This document shows positions 55,540 through 64,000 of a DNA stretch of 64,000 nt, piece after piece. Within the stretch, counting starts at the first letter, position 1. The number at the start of each line of letters is the position of its first letter. This stretch comes from Tachypleus tridentatus. Taxonomy: Eukaryota > Arthropoda > Merostomata > Xiphosura > Limulidae. The stretch lies in NCBI RefSeq assembly GCF_004210375.1, contig NC_134830.1, positions 49,233,094 through 49,297,093 of the forward strand. Reading direction: 5' to 3'. The notes below the pieces were generated by a model, which ran no database searches, was not told where the DNA came from, and was given only the letters and a program-made list of their open reading frames with translations. The translations under genes were made by a program, and so were the position numbers.

Positions 55540-55680
55540 GTTAACAGACAATGGGCAGGTATCTGAGGGTTGGAAGGTTGCTAATGTCACTCCTAATTTT
55601 AAAGTGGATCATACGAGTTACCTTGATAGTTACAGGTCAGTTGGTTTGTAGTGAAAGAGTTTTAGAGTCTGAGAAAGAAT
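55540..55680 (+). pseudogene. LINE reverse-transcriptase scrap (CR1/Jockey type)
   Basis: In one frame GWKVANVTPNFKVDHTSYLD then SYRSVGL matches the conserved N-terminal RT block of non-LTR retrotransposons (WK.A.V.PIFKKG......NYRPVSL). Stops follow directly, and upstream similarity is weak (QVNRQWAG in another frame). Only about 40 codons survive. Confidence 0.7.
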
Positions 55681-55743
55681 CTTTACAGAGTCACTCACTA
55701 ATATATTATAAATGAAATCCGACATGAATGTAAAAGAAAGGTA

Positions 55744-56018
55744 GGCCTGGTATGGCCAGATGGGTTAAGGCATTCGACCCTTAATCCGAGGGTCGTGGGT
55801 TCGAATTCCCGTTGCACCAAACATGCTCGCTTTTTCAGCCGTGGGGGCGTTATTATATGACGGTCAATCCCACTATTCGTTAGTAAAAGAATAGCCCAAG
55901 AGTTGGCGGTGGGTCGTGATGACTAGTTGCCTTCCCTCTAGTCTTATACTGCTAAATAAGGGACGGCTAACGCAGATAGCCCTTGAATAGCTTTGCGTGA
56001 AATTAAAAACAAACAAAC
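55744..56018 (+). mobile_element. Full-length SINE-A
   Basis: GGCCTGGTATGGCCAGATGG, GTTAAGGCATTCGACCCTTA, GGGTTCGAATTCCCGTTGCA, then a complete body and GCTTTGCGTGAAATTAAAAA CAAAC. Possible imperfect target duplication of about 10 bp (AAAGAAAGGT / AAAAAAAGGT). Confidence 0.94.
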
Positions 56019-57118
56019 CAAATATAAAAAAGGTGAAACTTGTCGAAGTAATTTTTTTCAAGGATATTAGTTGTTTTCTGGATGATAGAGGAAGTATGGA
56101 TTTAATGTAAGCTTGAAGCTATTATTTGTTTTGTGAAAAACAGAATAGGTATGGAATTGATGTAATATCGAAGATGGTACTTGCTATTTGGGCGATATAA
56201 AGGGTATGGACTTGATGCAATTATGATTTAAAAACACTTTTGGTTAGGCTCAGCAAAAATATTTGCTAAGAAAATCAAATCTGTGAGGGTTGAGGGGAGA
56301 ATAATTAAATAGATTATAATGATTAAAGTTCGGGAGAAGGATTTGCAAAAAAAATAATATCGTTTTAGACTGGACAAAGGATTGTTAACTGGAGTACAGA
56401 CTGGTCGGATGAAAGAAAGCAAAACGATGGTATTAAAGGAGTCTGATAAAATTGGATCATTATCAATAGCAAATGCCTTAGAGTTCAGGGTTTGGGTCAT
56501 AATTGGTTAAAATTATTAAAGTTCATTGACAGGCTAGTGGGGTGTTGACTTTTGGGTCAATTAGAAAGTTGGGTAGATATCTGTCAAACGGTTTTAATTA
56601 TGGTAAATGCAAGGTCATGGATTTGCGTCATCATAATTTGGATAAAATAATTAATATGTGTGTAAACCCACTCAACTGTATGACTTAATAAAATAATATT
56701 ATTTTATTATTTATGGATGGATTTGTTATTTATTATTTGATGGATAAATCATTTACGCAGTCACAACACTGCTTTGTTACTAATAAGTTATTTGGAACTT
56801 CAGGTGTATATATACAGATAGAACTGTGGTTTGACCTCACATGATATACTGCATACAGTTGTGGTCTTATCTGATAAAGACTGATTTATTGGAAAAGGTT
56901 TAGAGGAGGGATAACTTAGGATAATAGTTATCCTTTAGAAATAAGTTAAGATTTTTAATCTACTTTTCCTTGGTAATAGAACAGTAACAGTAATATTATT
57001 GAAGGTTATTGGGGGGATAGGATAAAGACCTCTTGTTTGACACAGTTTAACATTCCAACAGAACACCTCTGTCTAAGCAGACTATTAGAACGACATATCA
57101 GAACACTTTATTTTAGTA
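56019..57118. other. Spacer, no gene seen
   Basis: Loosely repetitive GGTATGGA.TTGATG phrases at about 56095-56215. Nothing coding. Confidence 0.35.
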
Positions 57119-57119
57119 A

Positions 57120-57330
57120 ATTCAGTATGGCACCATCAGCTGAGTTAGAGTAGATGGACCAGTATGGCACCATCACCTGGGTCAGATTAGATGTACCTGT
57201 ATGACACCATCAGCTGAGTCAGATTAGATGCATTAGTAGCGTACAATCACCTGCATCAGATAAGATGCACCAGTATGACACCATTACCTGGGCCAAATTA
57301 GATGCACCCGTACAACACCATGACCTGGGT
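57120..57330. repeat. 37-bp tandem array, about six copies
   Basis: Unit CAGTATGGCACCATCACCTG then GGTCAGATTAGATGCAC. Copies differ by 10-25%. Its sequence is unrelated to the 37-bp array at 52 kb. Confidence 0.85.
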
Positions 57331-57655
57331 TAGTTCAGAAGCGTTATTACAGATAAACCCTTTAACCCACATTATCTAAACAATAATCTTATATCATTTA
57401 ATATCGAAGCAAAAGATACTTGTTAAATAGAACAACAGGGTAAATCACAACCAAGTAATAATTAAAATTGTTATTTCTGTTATTCGATATCTGAAACATT
57501 TACCTGGCAGTAAACTGAATACAAAATATATATTACAAAATTGCCTTTTTGAAACTCATAACATAAGTAAGAAAGTATGAAGAGAAAAAAACATCCCATA
57601 TCTATATCTTAATGTTCAATTACAATTAAAAATTCCAAATTATTCACTCTTCGAG

Positions 57656-60600
57656 TTTGAGCAAGATTGTAACCCGTAACAAAGAGAGAGAAAAGTGGTC
57701 TGAAGAAGACTGTAACCCGTAACTAAGAGAGAGACGTGATCTGAAGACGATTGTAACCCGTAACTAAGAGAGAGACGTGGTCTGAAGAAAATTGTAACCC
57801 GTAACTAAGAGAGAAAAACGTGGTCTGAAGAAGATTGTTACCCGTAACAAAGAGAGAGAAATGGTCTGAAAAACATTGTAACTCATAACTAAGAGAGAGA
57901 CGTGGTCTAAAGAAGATTGTAACCCGTAACTAATAGAGAAAAACGTGGTCTGAAGAAGATTGTAACCCGTAACTAATAGAGAGAGAAGTGGTCTGAAGAA
58001 GATTCTAACCCGTAACTAATAGAGAGAAACGTGGTCTAAAGAAGATTAAAACACGTAACTAAGAGAGAGAAACGTGGCCTAAAGAAGATTGTAACCCGTA
58101 ATGTATAGAGAGAAACGTGGTTTGAAGAAGATTGTAACCCGTAAATAATGGAGAAAAACGTGGTCTGAAAAAGACTGTAACCTGTAACTAAGAGAGAGAC
58201 GTGGTCTGAAGAAGATTGTAACCAGTAAGTACGAGGGAAATATGGTCTGAAGAAGATTGTAACCCGTAACTAGGACAGAGAAGTGGTATGAAGAAAATTG
58301 TAACCCGTAACTAAGAGAAAAAACGTGGTCTGAAGAAGATTGTAACTTGTAACTAATAGAGAAAAACGTGTCTGAAGAAGATTATAACTCGTAACTAATA
58401 GACAGAGACGTGTTCTGAAGAAGATTGTAACTCGTAACTAAAAGAGAGAAACGTGGTCTGAAGAAGATTGTAAACCATAACTAAAAGACAGACGTGGTCT
58501 GAAGAAGATTGTAACCCGTAACTAGGAGAGAAAAACGTGGTCTAAAGAAGATTGTAACCCATAAGTAACAGAGAGTAACGTGGTCTGAAGAAGATTGTAA
58601 CCAGTAACTAAGAGAGAAAAACGTGGTCTGAAGAAGGTTGTAACCCGTAAATAATAGAGAGAAACGTGGTCTGAAGAGGAGTGTAACCCGTAACTTTGAA
58701 ACAGACGTGATCTAAAGACGATTGTAACCCGTAACTAAGAGAGAGACGTGGTCTAAAGAAAATTGTAACCCGTAACTAAGAGAGAAAAACGTGGTTTGAA
58801 GAAGATTGTTACCCGTAACTAAGAGAGAGAAATGGTCTGAAGAACATTGTAACTCGTAACTAAGAGAGAGACGTGGTCTAAAGAAGATTGTAACCCGTAA
58901 CTAATAGAGAAAAACTTGGTCTGAAGAAGATTATAACCCGTAACTAATAGAGAGACGTGGCCTGAAGAAGATTATAAACCGTAACGAATAAAGAGAAACG
59001 TGGTCTGAAGAAGATTGTAACTAAGAGAGAGAAACGTGGTCTGAACAAAATTGTAACCCGTAACTAAGAGAGAGAAAAGTGGTCTGAAGAAGATTACAAC
59101 ACGTAACTAAAAGAGCGAAACGTGGTCTCAAGAAAATTTTAACCGGAACTAATAGAGAGAAACGAGGTCTGAAGAAGATCGTAACCGGTAACTAAGAGAG
59201 AGAAACGTGGTCTGAAGAAGATTGTAACCCGTAACTAGGAGAGAAACGTGGTCTGAACAAAATTGTAACCCGTAACTAAAAGAGAGAAACGTGGTCTGAA
59301 GAAGATTATAACCCGTAACTAAGAGAGAGATTTGTTCTGAAGAAGATCGTAACCAGTAACTAAGAGAGAAAAACGTGGTCTGAAGAAGGTTGTAACCCGT
59401 AAATAATAGAGAGAAACGTGGTCTGAAGAGGAGTGTAGCCCGTAACATTGAGACAGACGTGATCTAAAGACGATTGTAACCCGTAACTAAGAGAGAGACG
59501 TGGTCTAAAGAAAATTGTAACCCGTAACTAAGAGAGAAAAACGTGGTTTGAAGAAGATTGTTACCCGTAACTAAGAGAGAGAAATGGTCTGAAGAACATT
59601 GTAACTCGTAACTAAGAGAGAGACGTGGTATAAAAAAGATTGTAACCCGTTACTAATAGAGAAAAACTTGGTCTGAAGAAGATTATAACCCGTAACTAAT
59701 AGAGAGACGTGGCCTGAAGAAGATTATAAACCGTAACGAATAAAGAGAAACGTGGTCTGAAGAAGATTGTAACTAAGAGAGAGAAACGTGGTCTGAACAA
59801 AATTGTAACCCGTAACTAAGAGAGAGAAACGTGGTCTGAAGAAGATTACAACACGTAACTAAAAGAGCGAAACGTGGTCTCAAGAAAATTTTAACCGGAA
59901 CTAACAGAGAGAAACGAGGTCTGAAGAAGATTGTAACCGGTAACTAAGAGAGAGAAACGTGGTCTTAAGAAAATTGTTACCCGTAACTAAGAGAAAGAAA
60001 TGGTCTGAAGAACATTGTGACTCGTAACTAAGAGAGAGACGTGGTCTAAAGAAGATTAAAACACGTAACAAAGAGAGAGAAACGTGGCCTGAGGAAGATT
60101 GTAACCCGTAATGTATAGAGAGAAACGTGGTTTGAAGAAGATTGAAACACGTAAATAATGTAGAAAAACGTGGTCTGAAAAAGATTGTAACCTGTAACTA
60201 AAAGAGAGACGTGGTCTGAAGAAGATTGTAACCAGTAACTGAGAGAGAAAAACGTGGTCTGAAGACGATTGTTACCCGTAACTAAGAGAGAGAGACGTGG
60301 TTTGAAGAAGATTATATCTCGTAACTCAGAGAGATAAAGGTGGTCTGAAGAAGATTGTAACCCGTAACTAATAGAGAGAGAAGTGGTCTGAAGAAGATTG
60401 TAACCCGTAACTAAGAGAGAGACGTGGTGTGAAGAAAATTGTAACCCGTAACTAATAGAGAGAAAAGTGGTCTGACGAAGATTCTAACCCGTAATCAAGA
60501 GAGAGAAACGTGGTTTGAAGAAGATTAAAACACGTAACTAAGAGAGAGAAACGTGGCCTGAAGAAGATTGTAACCCGCAATGTATAGAGAGAAACGTGGT

Positions 60601-63600
60601 TTGAAGAAGATTGTAATCCGTAAATAATGGAGAAAAACGTGGTCTGAAAAAGATTGTAACCTGTAACTAAAAGAGAGACGTGGTTTGAAGAAGATTGTAA
60701 CCAGTAAGTACGAGGGAAACATGGTCTGAAGAAGATTGTAACACGTAACTAAGAGAGAGATGTGATCTGAAGAAGATTGTAGCCCGTAACTAAAAGAGAG
60801 ACGTGGTATGAAGAAAATAGTAACCCGTCACTAAGAGAGAAAAACCTAATCTGTAGAAGATTCTAACTTCTAACTAATAGAGAAAAACGTGTCTGAAGAA
60901 GATTTTAACCCCTAACTAATAGACAGAGACGTAGTCTGAAGAAGATTGTAACTCGTAACTAAGAGAGAGAAACGTGGTCTGAAGAAGATTACAACACGTA
61001 ACTAAAAGAGCGAAACGTGGTCTCAAGAAAATTTTAACCGGAACTAATAGAGAGAAACGTGGTCTGAAGAAGATTGTAACCGGTAACTAAGAGAGAGAAA
61101 CGTGGTCTGAAGAAGATTGTAACCCGTAACTAGGAGAGAAACGTGGTCTGAACAAAATTGTAACCCGTAACTAAGTGAGAGAAACGTGGTCTGAAGAAGA
61201 TTGTAACCCGTAACTAACAGAGAGATTTGTTCTGAAGAAGATTGTAACCCGTAAATAATAGAGAGAAACGTGGTCTGAAAATGATTGTAACCCGTAACTA
61301 ACACAGAGAAACATGGTCTGACGAAGATTGTAACCAGTAAGTAAGAGATAGAGACGTTTTCTGAAGAAGATTGTAACCCGCAACTAAGAGAAAGACGTAG
61401 TCTAAAGAAGATTGTAACCCGTAACTAATAGAAAGAAACGTGGCCTGAGGAAGATTGTAACCCGTAATGTATAGAGAGAAACGTGATTTGAAGAAGATTG
61501 AAACACGTAAATAATGGAGAAAAACGTGGTCTGAAAAAGATTGTAACCTGTAACTAAGAGAGAGACGTGGTCTGAAGAAGATTGTAACCAGTAAGTACGA
61601 GGGAAATATGGTCTGAAGAAGATTGTAACCCGTAACTAGGACAGAGACGTGGTATAAAGAAAATTGTAACCCGTAACTAAGAGAAAAAACGTGTCTGAAG
61701 AAGATTGTAACCCGTAACTAATAGACAGAGACGTGTTCTAAAGAAGATTGTAACTCGTAACTAAAAGAGAGAAACGTGGTCTGAAGAAGATTGTAACTCG
61801 TAACTAAAAGATACGTGGTCTGAAGAAGATTGTAACCTGTAACTAATAGAGAAAAACGTGGTTTCAAGAAGATTGTAAACCATAACTAAAAGACAGACGT
61901 GGTCTGAAGAAGATTGTAACCCGTAACTAGGAGAGAAAAACGTGGTTTAAAGAAGATTGTAACCCGTAAGTAAGAGAGAGTAACGTGGTCTGAAGAAGAT
62001 TGTAACCAGTAACTAAGAGAGAAAAACGTGGTCTGAAGAAGGTTGTAACCCGTAAATAATAGAGAGAAACGTGGTCTGAAGAGGAGTGTATCCCGTAACT
62101 TTGAGACAGACGTGATCTAAAGACGATTGTAACCCGTAACTAAGAGAGAGACGTGGTCTAAAGAAAATTGTAACCCGTAACTAAGAGAGAAAAACGTGGT
62201 TTGAAGAAGATTGTTACCCGTAACTAAGAGAGAGAAATGGTCTGAAGAACATTGTAACTCGTAACTAAGAGAGAGACGTGGTATAAAGAAGATTGTAACC
62301 CGTAACTAATAGAGAGACGTGGCCTGAAGAAGATTATAAACCGTAACGAATAAAGAGAAACGTGGTCTGAAGAAGATTGTAACTAACAGAGAGAAACGTG
62401 GTCTGAACAAAATTGTAACCCGTAACTAAGAGAGAGAAAAGTGGTCTGAAGAAGATTACAACACGTAACTAAAAGAGCGAAACGTGGTCTCAAGAAAATT
62501 TTAACCGGAACTAATAGAGATAAACGAGGTCTGAAGAAGATTGTAACCGGTAACTAAGAGAGAGAAACGTGGTCTGAAGAAGATTGTAACCCGTAACTAG
62601 GAGAGAAACGTGGTCTGAACAAAACTGTAACCCGTAACTAAGAGAGAGAAACGTGGTCTGAAGAAGATTATAACCCGTAACTAAGAGAGAGATTTGTTCT
62701 GAAGAAGATTGTAACCCGTGAATAATAGAAAGAAACGTGGTCTGAAAATGATTGTAACCCGTAACTAACACAGAGAAACATGGTCTGACGAAGATTGTAA
62801 CCAGTAAGTAAGAGATAGAGACGTTTTCTGAAGAAGATTGTAACCCGCAACTAAGAGAGAGACGTGGTCTGAAGAAGATTGTAACCCGTAACTAATAGAA
62901 AGAAACGTGGTCTGACGAAGATTCTAACCCGTAACTAAGAGAGAGAAACGTGGTCTGAAGAAAATTGTAACCCGTAACTTATACAAAAAAACGTGGTCTA
63001 AAGGAGATTGTAAACCGTAACTAAGAGAGAGAAGTGGTCTGAAGAACATTGTAACTCGTAACTAAGAGAGAGACGTGGTCTAAAGAAGATTGTAACCCGT
63101 AACTAATAGAGAAAAACGTGATCTGAACAAGATTATAACCCGTAACTAAAAGAAAGAAACGTGGTTAGAAGAAGATTGTAACCCGTAGCTAATAGAGAGA
63201 AACGTGGTTTGAAGAAGATTGTAACCAGTAACTAAGAGAGAGACGTGATCTGAAGACGATTGTAACCCGTAACTAATAGAGAGAGAAAGTGGTCTGAAGA
63301 AGATTGTAACCCGTAACTAAGATAGAGACGTGGTCTGAAGAAAATTGTAACCCGTAACAAAGAGAGAAAAACGTGGTCTTAAGAAAATTGTTACCCGTAA
63401 CTAAGAGAGAGAAATGGTCTGAAGAACATTGTGACTCGTAACTAAGAGAGAGACGTGGTCTAAAGAAGATTAAAACACGTAACAAAGAGAGAGAAACGTG
63501 GCCTGAGGAAGATTGTAACCCGTAATGTATAGAGAGAAACGTGATTTGAAGAAGATTGAAACACGTAAATAATGGAGAAAAACGTGGTCTGAAAAAGATT

Positions 63601-64000
63601 GTAACCTGTAACTAAGAGAGAGACGTGGTCTGAAGAAGATTGTAACCAGTAAGTACGAGGGAAACATGGTCTGAAGAAGATTGTAACACGTAACTAAGAG
63701 AGAGATGTGATCTGAAGAAGATTGTAACCCGTAACTAGGAGAGAGACGTGGTATGAAGAAAATTGTAACCCGTAACTTATACAAAAAAACGTGGTCTAAA
63801 GGAGATTGTAAACCGTAACTAAGAGAGAGAAGTGGTCTGAAGAACATTGTAACTCGTAACTAAGAGAGAGACGTGGTCTAAAGAAGATTGTAACCCGTAA
63901 CTAATAGAGAAAAAGGTGATCTGAACAAGATTATAACCCGTAACTAAAAGAAAGAAACGTGGTTAGAAGAAGATTGTAACCCGTAATTAAGAGAGAGAAA
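57656..64000. repeat. ~43-bp satellite array, >6.3 kb, open to the right
   Basis: Roughly 145-150 head-to-tail copies of GTAACCCGTAACTAAGAGAG then AGAAACGTGGTCTGAAGAAG ATT (43 bp; individual units about 39-45). Diagnostic variants recur in blocks, showing long-range re-duplication. Minus-strand frames of 65-125 codons with GYNLLQTTFLSLSY-like repeats are made by the array. Since 43 is not a multiple of three, successive units are read in different frames, giving a three-phrase cycle. Not genes. Confidence 0.98.

Noticed and set aside
59149..63847. Minus-strand repeat proteins with GYNLLQTTFLSLSY-like phrases.
   Set aside because: Direct products of the 43-bp satellite read through successive frames; interrupted at random.

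Overview
This is an A+T-rich, intron-bearing, repeat-laden eukaryotic window with no bacterial-type gene packing. The two most frequent dispersed repeats are short tRNA-derived SINEs. SINE-A has a Thr-like tRNA head and a body ending in GCGAAATTCAAAAACAAACA. SINE-B/C share a GGTTTCGATACCC B-box and end in TTTGTGCTTAATTCTAAACAAACA. I recall both as abundant in horseshoe crab (Xiphosura) genomic loci. That is memory, not a search, so the assignment (chelicerate, probably Limulidae) is likely but unproven.

The only clearly intact conserved gene is RPS24 (ribosomal protein eS24) on the minus strand, about 28.77 to 16.33 kb, in five exons. The ATG sits alone at the end of exon 1, the three main coding exons are all phase 0, and a terminal exon holds the last codon, the stop and an AATAAA signal. 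Its introns carry a decayed pogo/Tigger-like element (19.3-20.1 kb), a roughly 526-bp terminal-inverted-repeat element (21.55-22.08 kb) and SINE debris.

Layout. 0-0.26 kb: edge of a 60-bp tandem array. 2.5-7.0 kb: a dead piggyBac-type element with a 46/48-bp tandem array inside it. 11.3-12.3 kb: a hAT/ZBED5-like transposase relic cut by a SINE. 16.3-28.8 kb: RPS24. 29.3-31.1 kb: a Ty3/gypsy-type pol relic with a SINE inserted, flanked by a perfect 12-bp target duplication. 34.6-35.8 kb: two convergent exon-like segments, a Ser/Asp-rich ORF resembling the P2X7-like cytoplasmic domain family (+) and a THAP zinc finger with two in-frame stops (-). 36-44 kb: SINEs and short tandem arrays. 44.5-46.1 kb: a nearly complete Tc1/mariner element with long inverted repeats, killed partly by a stop at the third catalytic residue. 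47.1-47.8 kb: SINE plus 84-bp tandem array, a composite also found in diverged form at 37.6-38.2 kb. 51.7 kb: a possible small secreted protein. 55.6 kb: a scrap of LINE reverse transcriptase. 57.66-64.0 kb: a satellite of about 43-bp monomers that runs off the window end and contains long re-duplicated blocks.

Nothing here looks like an operon, CRISPR array or defence island. The interest lies in the RPS24 structure, transposon decay and nesting, and the repeat architecture. Most other open frames are short, A+T-rich and show no codon or motif support, so I leave them out.
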